A stretch of DNA of 64,000 nt from Martelella alba (GTDB lineage Bacteria > Pseudomonadota > Alphaproteobacteria > Rhizobiales > Rhizobiaceae), in assembly GCF_006516955.1 (NCBI RefSeq), contig NZ_VHLG01000001.1, positions 558,001 to 622,000 on the forward strand. The letters are read 5' to 3'. Every line of letters begins with the position of its first letter. Position 1 is the first letter of the stretch. A program made the position numbers and the translations under genes. Of the stretch, positions 52,838 through 61,191 are shown in pieces. The notes under the pieces are model-generated. The model searched no databases. It was given only the letters and a program-made list of their open reading frames with translations, and was not told the origin of the DNA.

Positions 52838-54424
52838 TCAGCCGAGATAGGGCATCGGATCGACAGCCTTGGTGTTGTCACGCACCTCGAAATGCACCAT
52901 CGGCTGCGCCGCCTTGCCGGTCATGCCGGAAACGGCGATGGTCTGGCCGCGCTGAACATGGTCGCCGCGCTTGACATTAAGTTTTTCGGCATAGCCATAG
53001 ACCGTGACGCGCCCGTCATCATGACGGATAAGGATCGCATTGCCATAATCGGCAAGCCCATCGTCAGCATAGACAACAACACCGTTTTCCGCCGCCTTGA
53101 TCGGTGTGCCCTGCGGCACCGAAATATCGATACCTTCGGAAATGCTGTCGCCATTGACCTGGCCGAAACGGACGACGACGGCGCCGGTCACCGGCCAGCG
53201 ATATTTCGAAATACCGGTCCCCTCGGGAACCTTGTCACCTGCATCGGAGCGCACGGCGACATCCTGAACCTGGGCATCAGCACTTGCCGAAGCCGGTGGC
53301 TGATAGGGCTTGGGCTGGGCAGCAGCCGTGCTGGTCGGCGCCGCAGGTGCGGGCGCAACGGTCTCAGCCGTCTGCGGTGCAGGCGTGACCGTCTTTGCGG
53401 TTTTCGGTGCAGCAGCCGGATTTTGCGTCTGCACGGTCATGCTTGCGGTCTCGACCTTGGCAACCGGTTGGGCTGGTACAGCACCCGCCCCCGGAATGGT
53501 CAGCGTCTGGCCGATGCGGATATTGGAAGAGCTGAGACCATTGGCCTGTTTCAGCGCATCGACAGACACGCCATTGGCGAGCGCGATCTTGTAAAGGCTG
53601 TCGCCGGACTGCACCGTGTAGCTGCCGCCGGCCGCAGGCTTGGGTGCGGAACCAGAACTGTTGCTGGCCGAGTTACCGGCCGTGGATGCAGCCTCATTGA
53701 CCTGACGCTTCTGCGTGCTCGGGCTCGTCGGGATAACTGCGACACGCTGATCCTGTGGCAGGGTCGGCACTGGCGTCGGTCCATTCGGCACCAGCCCGGT
53801 CGAGTTGGCGGCGGCCTTGGCACCATTGCCGGAGACCTGCGGCACCAACAGAACCTGACCCGGGCGGATCTGGCTTTCGCTCGTCATCCCGTTCGCCATC
53901 AGAACTTCCTGAGGCGTGACGCCGTTGCGCGCTGCAAACTGGTTGAGCGTTTCCCCGCCACGCATCATCACCCGGCGCATCGACCCGTCATCCGTGGCAG
54001 ACGGAAGCGTGCTCGGCGCGCCGACAACCGCATTGGCGCTGGAATAGGTATTGGCTGGATTGGCAGGTGCGGCGAGCGCCACCTGCTGCTGCGACGCGGG
54101 CGGCGGCAGACTTGAACTCTGCACCGAAACCGGCGCTGTCGCCATGCGGGCACCCGAATTGCTATTCGTCGAGGGAAGCGTCTGCTGCGCAACAGGCGCT
54201 GTATTGACCGGATAGGTCTGATAGCCGCCACCGCCGACATTTTCCGGCGGCACCATACTCTGGAGACTTGCCGACGAACTGATTGAACCCGTCGTCATTC
54301 CGTCTGGCCCGTTGCCGAAACGGGCGGTCTCCGATGTGCAGCCCGTCGCCAGAATGGCGAGTGCAGATACCAGAAGAAAACCTTGAGTCGCTTTGCCGAA
54401 CTCCGGCGAGCCAGAAATACGCAT
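52838..54424 (-). CDS. nlpD: NlpD-like lipoprotein: LysM repeats and degenerate M23 domain
   Basis: 528 residues. A lipobox (ALAILATGC, Cys about 29) marks an outer-membrane lipoprotein. Two LysM domains bind peptidoglycan (GGETLNQFAARNGVTPQEVL about 155; QSGDSLYKIALANGVSVDAL about 275). The C-terminal M23/LytM domain (about 410-525) has EGIDISVPQGTPI where active enzymes have HxxxD (His replaced by Ser) and MVHFEV where they have HxH (first His lost). As in E. coli NlpD, it is probably an activator of amidases rather than a peptidase. The long Ala/Pro/Ser-rich linkers are disordered. The surE-pcm-nlpD order is the enterobacterial one. Confidence 0.9.
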   Translation of the reverse strand: MRISGSPEFGKATQGFLLVSALAILATGCTSETARFGNGPDGMTTGSISSSASLQSMVPPENVGGGGYQTYPVNTAPVAQQTLPSTNSNSGARMATAPVSVQSSSLPPPASQQQVALAAPANPANTYSSANAVVGAPSTLPSATDDGSMRRVMMRGGETLNQFAARNGVTPQEVLMANGMTSESQIRPGQVLLVPQVSGNGAKAAANSTGLVPNGPTPVPTLPQDQRVAVIPTSPSTQKRQVNEAASTAGNSASNSSGSAPKPAAGGSYTVQSGDSLYKIALANGVSVDALKQANGLSSSNIRIGQTLTIPGAGAVPAQPVAKVETASMTVQTQNPAAAPKTAKTVTPAPQTAETVAPAPAAPTSTAAAQPKPYQPPASASADAQVQDVAVRSDAGDKVPEGTGISKYRWPVTGAVVVRFGQVNGDSISEGIDISVPQGTPIKAAENGVVVYADDGLADYGNAILIRHDDGRVTVYGYAEKLNVKRGDHVQRGQTIAVSGMTGKAAQPMVHFEVRDNTKAVDPMPYLG

Positions 54425-54589
54425 GAACCGAACCGTACGCTAGAACTAATCTTGAACGCCATTAAAACGCAACAGAGTTACTGGTCGGTTAAAGGCCCGG
54501 CCGACAGGCGATTTTTCGGCTTGCGCGTGCTTACTGTTCCCACGCGCTCAAAGACAGCGCAATCATGCAGACGCTACAGTCGATTGGCG

Positions 54590-55243
54590 TCAGAGGAATT
54601 TGGCGACACCGCGATCTGCTGGCAAATAAGGCACTTCAAAAAGTGTCTGCCGCTCGAACCGGCTGCCGATCCGCGTGAGGCGCACCATCACGGTTTTGCC
54701 GCCCTCTTCGATCAGCGGCGCCAGAATGATGCCGTTGGAAACAAGCTGCTCGACACGCTGGCGCGGGATCTCCGGCAGGGCCACCGTGTAGAGGATACGG
54801 TCAAAGGTCCCCTCACCGCTCAACCCCTCGCGCCCATCCGCCTGACGGGCGACAACACTGCGAAGACCAAGCTCGCTGAGACGCGCCCGGGCATTTGTGA
54901 CCAGCGTCTTGTAGCGATCGATCGTCAGAACCCGCTCGGCAACCCGGCCGATGATCGCCGCGGTATAGCCGGATCCGGTTCCGACTTCGAGCACGCGCTG
55001 GCCTGGCTTGACCTTGAGTGCATCAATGACGCGGATGGCGAGATCAGCGCCTTCCATGAAGGCGCCGCATTCCAGCGGCAGCGTGCGGCCGCTATAGGCA
55101 TAGGCAGAAAGGTGGGGCGGGCAAAACAGCGAACGCGGCGTCGCCTCCACTGCCGTCAGCAGATCGAGATTGGTAACACCTTCGGCCCGCAGCCGCATCA
55201 CCAGGGCTGCGAAGCCTTCTCTTTCGGCAAGCCGAGCTGTCAC
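54590..55243 (-). CDS. pcm: protein-L-isoaspartate O-methyltransferase
   Basis: 217 residues of the PCMT family. The SAM-binding motif I is LEVGTGSGYTAAIIGRVA. The substrate loop region ECGAFMEGADLAIRVI precedes it. It methylates isoaspartyl residues to start repair of aged proteins. The start is GTG 55243 with GAGAGGC upstream. It lies 22 bases after surE in the same direction, a conserved pairing. Confidence 0.95.
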   Translation of the reverse strand: MTARLAEREGFAALVMRLRAEGVTNLDLLTAVEATPRSLFCPPHLSAYAYSGRTLPLECGAFMEGADLAIRVIDALKVKPGQRVLEVGTGSGYTAAIIGRVAERVLTIDRYKTLVTNARARLSELGLRSVVARQADGREGLSGEGTFDRILYTVALPEIPRQRVEQLVSNGIILAPLIEEGGKTVMVRLTRIGSRFERQTLFEVPYLPADRGVAKFL

Positions 55244-55265
55244 GCCACGCCTCTCATTGGTTCCG

Positions 55266-56021
55266 TCAGTCGAGCAATGCGGCGAGTTTCGCCTGCGCCG
55301 AATAATCGGTCAAGTCGAGTTTCAGCGGCGTCACCGAGATCCGGTTCTCATGCACGGCGGCCTGGTCACTGCCGGGGTTGAGATCGCGCAACCGCTCCCG
55401 GAAACAGAGCCAGTAATAAGGCAGTCCGCGACCGTCGAGACGCTTTTCAACCGCGAGCCCCGATTCGAAACGGCCCTGGCTCGTCACCTCCACCGGGCCG
55501 ACTTCATCCAGCGTGCAGCAGGGGAAATTGACGTTGAGGAAGCTGCCGTAGGGCAGTTCCGCACGCAAAAGCTTGCGAATCAGTTCCGGTCCGTGGATCT
55601 CCGCCACCTCCCAGGGAAAGTACCGCCCGGCGTCATAATTGCCAGTCTGGCTGAGCGCGATGGAGCGCACGCCCTGCATCGTCCCTTCGATGGCACCGGC
55701 AATCGTGCCGGAATAGGTCACGTCATCGGCCATGTTGGCGCCGGCATTGACGCCCGACAGCACCAGATCAGGCAATCCCGGAAGAACTTCCCGGATCGCC
55801 ATGATCACACAATCGGTCGGCGTGCCACGAAGGGCAAAGGTCTTCTCGCCAAGTTGCCGGAGCCTGAGAGGCTCCGACAGTGTCAGCGAGTGGGCAAGTC
55901 CGCTCTGGTCCGTTTCCGGCGCCACGGTCCAGACATCGTCGGAAAGCTCGGCTGCGATTTTTTGCAGCACGGAAAGGCCCGGCGCGAGGATGCCGTCATC
56001 ATTCGTCAGAAGTATGCGCAT
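55266..56021 (-). CDS. surE: 5'/3'-nucleotidase SurE
   Basis: 251 residues. The N-terminal metal site is [15 protein letters not shown], with [18 protein letters not shown] as the second motif, both diagnostic. SurE removes phosphate from nucleoside monophosphates and polyphosphate in stress survival. ATG 56021 gives the typical start; an earlier ATG adds six residues. It begins 15 bases after the serS stop. Confidence 0.96.
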   Translation of the reverse strand: MRILLTNDDGILAPGLSVLQKIAAELSDDVWTVAPETDQSGLAHSLTLSEPLRLRQLGEKTFALRGTPTDCVIMAIREVLPGLPDLVLSGVNAGANMADDVTYSGTIAGAIEGTMQGVRSIALSQTGNYDAGRYFPWEVAEIHGPELIRKLLRAELPYGSFLNVNFPCCTLDEVGPVEVTSQGRFESGLAVEKRLDGRGLPYYWLCFRERLRDLNPGSDQAAVHENRISVTPLKLDLTDYSAQAKLAALLD

Positions 56022-56035
56022 GCTTTTCAGTCCTC

Positions 56036-57319
56036 TCAAGCCGCCGGTTCGATCCTGGTGATGCCGCCCATATATGGAACAAGGGCATCCGGAATGGTGA
56101 CCGACCCGTCTTCGTTGAGGTAGTTTTCAACAACGGCAATCAGCGCGCGGCCGACAGCCACACCAGAGCCGTTGAGCGTGTGAACGAAGCGCGTCTGCTT
56201 CTCGTCACGCGCGCGATAACGGGTATTCATGCGGCGGGCCTGGAAATCGCCGCAGACCGAGCAGGACGAGATCTCGCGATAGGTATTCTGCCCCGGCAGC
56301 CAGACCTCAATGTCATAGGTCTTGCGCGCACCAAAGCCCATATCGCCGGTCGACAGCACGACCACGCGGTAGTGAAGGCCGAGGCGCTTGAGAATATCCT
56401 CGGCACAATCGGTCATCCGCTCCAGCTCGGCAAGCGAGCTTTCCTGATCGGTGATCGAAACCATCTCGCATTTCCAGAACTGGTGCTGGCGCAGCATGCC
56501 ACGCGTATCGCGTCCGGCAGACCCGGCCTCCGAACGGAAGCACGGCGTCAGCGAGGTGAAGCGCAGCGGCAGGTTTTCCGCATCGACAATGTCACCGGCA
56601 ACCAGATTGGTGAGCGGCACTTCGGCCGTCGGGATCAACCAGCGATCATCCGTGGTGCGGAAAAGATCCTCCGAAAATTTCGGCAGCTGACCGGTTCCGT
56701 AAAGGGCTGCGTCGCGCACCAGAAGCGGCACGGAAACCTCGGTATAGCCATGGTCGCGCGTATGCACATCCATCATGAACTGGCCAAGCGCACGCTCAAG
56801 CCGGGCAAACGTTCCTGACAACACCGTGAACCGAGCACCCGAAAGCTTGGTCGCGCGCTCGAAATCCATGCCGCCGAGCATTTCGCCGATTTCGAAATGT
56901 TCCTTGGCCGGATGGTTCCAGCCCGGCTTGGTGCCGACAAGGCGGATCTCGACATTATCGCTCTCATCAAGGCCGACAGGCACATCATCAAGCGGCACAT
57001 TGGGAATGCCCGACAAAAGCTCGGTGATGGCGGCGTCAACCGCCCGCTCTTCCTCCTCAAGCGCCGGCATGCTGGTTTTCAGCGCGGCAACCTCCGCCTT
57101 CAGTGTCTCGGCAAGCGCCAGGTCCTTCCGGCCCATGGCGGCACCGATCTCCTTCGAGGCGGCGTTTCGGCGGGACTGCATGTCCTGCAGCGACTGAACC
57201 ACGGAACGACGCTTCTCATCAAGTTCGACAACCTTCTGCGACAGCGGCTCCGCCCCGCGCTTGGCAAGCGCGGCATCCAGCGCCTCCGGGTTTTCGCGAA
57301 TCCATTTGATATCGAGCAT
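56036..57319 (-). CDS. serS: seryl-tRNA synthetase
   Basis: 427 residues. The N-terminal coiled-coil arm (about 25-105) is recognisable, with [20 protein letters not shown]. Motif 2 is [20 protein letters not shown] and motif 3 is [18 protein letters not shown]. It charges tRNA-Ser. First gene of a serS-surE-pcm run in rhizobial order. Confidence 0.97.
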   Translation of the reverse strand: MLDIKWIRENPEALDAALAKRGAEPLSQKVVELDEKRRSVVQSLQDMQSRRNAASKEIGAAMGRKDLALAETLKAEVAALKTSMPALEEEERAVDAAITELLSGIPNVPLDDVPVGLDESDNVEIRLVGTKPGWNHPAKEHFEIGEMLGGMDFERATKLSGARFTVLSGTFARLERALGQFMMDVHTRDHGYTEVSVPLLVRDAALYGTGQLPKFSEDLFRTTDDRWLIPTAEVPLTNLVAGDIVDAENLPLRFTSLTPCFRSEAGSAGRDTRGMLRQHQFWKCEMVSITDQESSLAELERMTDCAEDILKRLGLHYRVVVLSTGDMGFGARKTYDIEVWLPGQNTYREISSCSVCGDFQARRMNTRYRARDEKQTRFVHTLNGSGVAVGRALIAVVENYLNEDGSVTIPDALVPYMGGITRIEPAA

Positions 57320-57347
57320 CGTTCAGACTTTCTCAAAATGAAATTGA

Positions 57348-57372
57348 CCGCCGATCCGTTACCGGTCGGCGG
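57348..57372 (-). terminator. putative terminator downstream of tatC
   Basis: CCGCCGA and TCGGCGG form a 7-bp stem with an 11-base loop on the minus strand, followed by a moderately T-rich stretch. It lies about 70 bases after the tatC stop and before serS. It could end the tatABC transcript. Confidence 0.4.
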
Positions 57373-57443
57373 CCTCTTCTTGCCTAACTCAGGATAAAAG
57401 CGCAAGGACCGAAATGTCGGAAATCCGGCACTTTGGCGCAGCA

Positions 57444-58277
57444 TCACGCCTGTTGCGGCGGTTCACCCTCTACTTCATCTTCTTCGCGCATTGCTTCCTT
57501 CTCGGCGCGGCCACGCTCAACCATGCGGGCGGAGTAAATCGCAACCTCGTAAAGCAGGATCGTCGGCAGCGCCAGACCCAGCTGCGACAGCGGATCCGGC
57601 GGCGTCAGAACAGCCGCCAGAATGAAGGCGATAACGACGGCAAACTTGCGCTGCTTGGCCAGCCACTTGCTGTCGACAAGCCCGACACGGGCGAGAAGCG
57701 TCGTCACCACCGGCAGCTGGAACACCAGTCCGAAGGACAGAACCAGCGTCATGATCAGACTGAGATATTCCGAGACCTTGTAGAGCGGTTCAATCGCCAC
57801 ATCGCCGCTTGTCGGAGCCTGCTGCATCTTCAGGAAGAAGGTCATCACCACCGGCATGAGGCAGAAATAGACGATCGCACCGCCGATGATGAACAGGATC
57901 GGTGAAGCAAACAGAAAGGGCAGAAAGGCGGAACGCTCGTTCTTGTAAAGCCCTGGCGCGACAAAGCGGTAAACCTGAAAGGCAATCACCGGGAAAGCCA
58001 GCAGGAAGCCGCCGAACAGCGAGATCTTGATCTGCGTGAACAGGAATTCCTGCGGCGCGGTGTAGATCATCTTGACGCTGTCGAGGTCGAAGCCGGACCA
58101 GATGACCGCCCATTTATAGGGCAGCACCAGCAGATTGAACAATTCCTTGGCGAAGGCGAAACACAGCAGGAAGCCGATAAAAAAGGCAACCAGCGACCAG
58201 ACAAGGCGCTTGCGCAATTCGATCAGATGCTCGATGAGCGGCTGCGGCTTGTCTTCGATTTCACTATTGTCGCTCAT
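57444..58277 (-). CDS. tatC: Sec-independent protein translocase TatC
   Basis: 277 residues with six membrane helices. Family marks: PLIEHLIELRKRLVWS near the N-terminus (essential Glu), and RFVAPGLYKNERSAFLPFLF in the middle. It is the twin-arginine signal receptor. Overlaps tatB by four bases. The acidic C-terminal tail (EEDEVEGE) is common in the group. Confidence 0.97.
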   Translation of the reverse strand: MSDNSEIEDKPQPLIEHLIELRKRLVWSLVAFFIGFLLCFAFAKELFNLLVLPYKWAVIWSGFDLDSVKMIYTAPQEFLFTQIKISLFGGFLLAFPVIAFQVYRFVAPGLYKNERSAFLPFLFASPILFIIGGAIVYFCLMPVVMTFFLKMQQAPTSGDVAIEPLYKVSEYLSLIMTLVLSFGLVFQLPVVTTLLARVGLVDSKWLAKQRKFAVVIAFILAAVLTPPDPLSQLGLALPTILLYEVAIYSARMVERGRAEKEAMREEDEVEGEPPQQA

Positions 58278-58873
58278 CGATCATCCTTCTTGGCCCCGGT
58301 GCCACCCTTGAGCGGCCGCGCAGGGGCATGCGACTTCTTCACGACATGTGACTTTACCGGCCGTGGCGCCGGCCTGTGACCGCTGCGAATGCTCGTGAGG
58401 CCGCTGTCAACAGGAGCGGAAACACGGGCAGGTTCCGGCACGGGCGCCTTTTTCTGAGCCGTCTTCTGGAAAATATCACCCGGCGACAGATCCGGCTTGC
58501 TGCCCGGTGTCGGATAGGACGTTTTCGGCAGGGAAACGGAACCCGCCTTTTCAGCCGGCGGATTGTCCAGCGCCGTGGATTTCTTCAGATCGGCCTTGAT
58601 GTCATTGGCGGTCTGGCGAAGCGGGTTCACAGCATCGCGTATGCTGTTGGCCGGGTTGAGTTTGCGCACATCATTGACGGCAGAGGCGACCTCATCGAGG
58701 TCAGCTTCCTTCAGTGCCTGATCCATCTGGGACCGGAAGTCGGTCGCCACTTTCCGGAACTGCGTCATCGTCTTTCCGAACGTACGCAGCACATGCGGCA
58801 ATTCTCTGGGCCCGACCACGACGATCAACACAATCGCGATCACCAGCAGCTCGAGCCAACCTATGTCAAGCAT
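58274..58873 (-). CDS. tatB: Sec-independent protein translocase TatB
   Basis: 199 residues. The N-terminal helix and hinge (GWLELLVIAIVLIVVVGPRE LPHVLR region, with the conserved Glu and Pro-Arg hinge) are followed by an amphipathic helix. The rest is a low-complexity, proline and lysine-rich tail typical of long rhizobial TatB. It stands between tatA and tatC. Confidence 0.95.
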   Translation of the reverse strand: MLDIGWLELLVIAIVLIVVVGPRELPHVLRTFGKTMTQFRKVATDFRSQMDQALKEADLDEVASAVNDVRKLNPANSIRDAVNPLRQTANDIKADLKKSTALDNPPAEKAGSVSLPKTSYPTPGSKPDLSPGDIFQKTAQKKAPVPEPARVSAPVDSGLTSIRSGHRPAPRPVKSHVVKKSHAPARPLKGGTGAKKDDR

Positions 58874-58909
58874 TCAAAACTCCTGAGTTGAGGCAGGTGA
58901 CGGCTTCGG

Positions 58910-59107
58910 TCAGCCCTGCTTCGTCTCGTCGGCCTTATGCTCGACAGTCTTGTTCTTATCCTCGGTCTCGTCGTCCGAAATGCCCTTCTTGAAGCTCTTG
59001 ATGCCCTTGGCAACGTCACCCATCAGTTCGGGGATCTTGCCGCGTCCGAAAAGCAGAACGACAATCGCAAGAATAATCAGCAACTGCCAGATTCCGATGT
59101 TACCCAT
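58910..59107 (-). CDS. tatA: Sec-independent protein translocase TatA
   Basis: 65 residues. One membrane helix ([16 protein letters not shown]) leads to the hinge [20 protein letters not shown] and a charged tail. This is the pore-forming partner of TatBC. ATG 59107 fits the family; the frame is open further upstream but lacks support. First gene of the tatABC group. Confidence 0.95.
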   Translation of the reverse strand: MGNIGIWQLLIILAIVVLLFGRGKIPELMGDVAKGIKSFKKGISDDETEDKNKTVEHKADETKQG

Positions 59108-59406
59108 TCGACTGTACTCCAGTTCGTGTTGTCTCAGGTGTAAGGCGTGCAGTCCGCTTGTTCGAATACCAATCGCGCCTTGTCCAGTAGACCTCAATAA
59201 ACGGTTTCAGCGCCGTCTGGAAGGGCGCAGATCATAATCAGCGCCTTAAGTTGAATGCATCTCAGACTTTCGATTATAAAGCATGCAGCCCAGACCCGGT
59301 CTGGCATGAAAGCATGCAATCCCGGCAAAGGATTGACCTAATTTGAGGCAGAAGACGCGTTCACAAACTCAAAAAAGTGTGAAAAATCCACAGACAAAGC
59401 GAGGCT
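59108..59406. other. intergenic stretch between tatA and scpB
   Basis: 299 bases. It probably carries the tatABC promoter. An imperfect inverted pair with CAGACCCGG / CCGGTCTGG occurs near 59291. No gene or RNA was supported. Confidence 0.4.
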
Positions 59407-60138
59407 TCACCCGTCGGAACCACCACCGGGGGTGAGAATTCCGAGTTCCTCCAGATCGGCTGGCACCAGCGGATCCTCGTTTTCGCTCAATCCATCCTCG
59501 TCGAGAATCGGCAATGGAATCTGGAAATCCGGCGGAATTCGGCTGGACAGCAAGCCTGATCCCTTCAGCTCTTCCAGTCCCGGCAGATCGCGCAGCTCCT
59601 CAAGGCCGAAATGATCCAGAAAAGCTCTGGTCGTGCCCATTGTCACCGGCCGTCCCGGCGTGCGCCTGCGGCCGCGAAAGCGGACAAAACCTGCCTCCAT
59701 CAACACATCCAGCGTGCCCTTGGATGTCTGAACACCGCGAATTTCTTCGATCTCCGCCCGGGTGACCGGCTGGTGATAGGCAATGATGGCCAGCACTTCG
59801 AGTGCGGCGCGCGAAAGCTTGCGCTCCTCCGTCTCCCCGCGATGAAGCACGAAGGACAGATCGGCAGCGGTTCGAAATGCCCAGCAATCCCCCACCCGCA
59901 TCAGATTGACGCCCCGCTTCTCATAGAGCGCACGAAGGTTTTGCATAATCTGATCGACCGCCACACCATGCGGCAGCCGCTCTTCGATATAGGCTGTGCT
60001 CACAGGTTCTGACGCGGCGAAAACCAGTGCTTCGGCGATACGCTCCGCCTCCAGCATGATAACCGGATCGGATATGGCCTCCACATCTGCGACGGCATCA
60101 GCCGTCTCGCCATTCTCGTCATCCGGCAGCACGCTCAT
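59407..60138 (-). CDS. scpB: segregation and condensation protein B
   Basis: 243 residues. Two winged-helix units are visible: AEALVFAASEPVSTAYIEER near the N-terminus and LSRAALEVLAIIAYHQPVTRAEIEEIRGV in the middle, the family signature. It forms the SMC-ScpAB complex that organises the chromosome. It overlaps scpA by four bases (ATGA) and has an acidic C-terminal extension. Confidence 0.95.
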   Translation of the reverse strand: MSVLPDDENGETADAVADVEAISDPVIMLEAERIAEALVFAASEPVSTAYIEERLPHGVAVDQIMQNLRALYEKRGVNLMRVGDCWAFRTAADLSFVLHRGETEERKLSRAALEVLAIIAYHQPVTRAEIEEIRGVQTSKGTLDVLMEAGFVRFRGRRRTPGRPVTMGTTRAFLDHFGLEELRDLPGLEELKGSGLLSSRIPPDFQIPLPILDEDGLSENEDPLVPADLEELGILTPGGGSDG

Positions 60139-60971
60139 TCATCGTCCCCCGAAGAGCCGTTGTCTTCTGGCGGCGGCGCCGTTCGCCCGGCGCCGCGCCG
60201 CATGAGGATCGGGGCGAAAGCCGCGTCCTGACGCAGGGCAAGCCGGCCCTCACGCACAAGTTCAAGCGATGCGGCAAAGGTGCTGGCAATGGCGGTGCGC
60301 ATATCTTCCGGCTTTGCCAGATAGCGCAGAAGGAAGCGATCAAGCGCCGTCCAGTCGGCAATATCACCGACCATTTCCGTCAGCAATTCGCGCGCCTCGG
60401 TGAGCGACCAGACTGTTCGCCGCGCAATCGTCACCTCGCTGACCGTCTGACGCTGCCTGAGGCCACTGTAAGCGCTCAAGAGATCGTAAAGCGTTGCGCC
60501 GAAACGGGCCTCGCCATCATCGGGAATATGCTCCGGCTGCCCACGTGCGAAGACGTCACGCCCGAGCCGGTTGCGGTTGACAAGGCTTGCCGCCGCGTCT
60601 CGCATGGCTTCAAGGCGTTTGAGCCGAAAGGCAAGCGTTGCCGCCATGTCTTCGCCGCTCGGCTCATCATCCTTGTCGCGCCTAGGGATGAGCAGCCGCG
60701 ACTTCAGATAGGCAAGCCATGCCGCCATGACCAGATAATCGGCAGCAAGCTCGAGGCGGATCTGCCGCGCCTTTTCGATGAACTGCAGATATTGCTCGGC
60801 AAGGGCCAGAACGGAGATCCGTGCCAGATCGACCTTCTGGGCGCGGGCAAGATGCAGCAACAGGTCAAGCGGCCCTTCAAAGCCGCCGACATCAATCACC
60901 AGACGCTCGTCCTCTGAAGGCAGGCCATTGCCCTCATCATCAAGCTCGGGAAAGAAATGTTCCTGCATCAT
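60135..60971 (-). CDS. scpA: segregation and condensation protein A
   Basis: 278 residues, kleisin subunit of bacterial SMC. The N-terminal SMC-binding part has FEGPLDLLLHLARAQKVDLARIS, the family signature, and AADYLVMAAWLAYLKSRLLIP follows. ATG 60971 or 60968 are both possible. In many relatives nagZ lies just upstream; here there is only a terminator and 220 bases before the SPOR gene. Confidence 0.95.
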   Translation of the reverse strand: MMQEHFFPELDDEGNGLPSEDERLVIDVGGFEGPLDLLLHLARAQKVDLARISVLALAEQYLQFIEKARQIRLELAADYLVMAAWLAYLKSRLLIPRRDKDDEPSGEDMAATLAFRLKRLEAMRDAAASLVNRNRLGRDVFARGQPEHIPDDGEARFGATLYDLLSAYSGLRQRQTVSEVTIARRTVWSLTEARELLTEMVGDIADWTALDRFLLRYLAKPEDMRTAIASTFAASLELVREGRLALRQDAAFAPILMRRGAGRTAPPPEDNGSSGDDE

Positions 60972-61140
60972 GTGCCCTATCTCACAGCAGCAGCCCCAGC
61001 CCCCGGGATCGCGTTTGCGGATTTTCCGCGCGAATGCCCGTATTTTCGCCGTTTTAGCTGCTCGTCCCCTGGAAACGAATCATGCGCCAGACATCCGCAG
61101 ATAACGAGCGCCGCTTCGTCACAATCAACAGCTTTATCAT

Positions 61141-61166
61141 GAAAAACCCCGCTCAAGGCGGGGTTT
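61141..61166 (-). terminator. Rho-independent terminator of the SPOR gene
   Basis: On the minus strand AAACCCCGCC-TTGA-GCGGGGTTTTT is a strong stem with a short loop and T-run, beginning about 26 bases after the SPOR stop. It separates the SPOR gene from scpA, where nagZ usually lies. Confidence 0.85.
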
Positions 61167-61191
61167 CTGGGTTTCTATTCGTCAACGCAGC

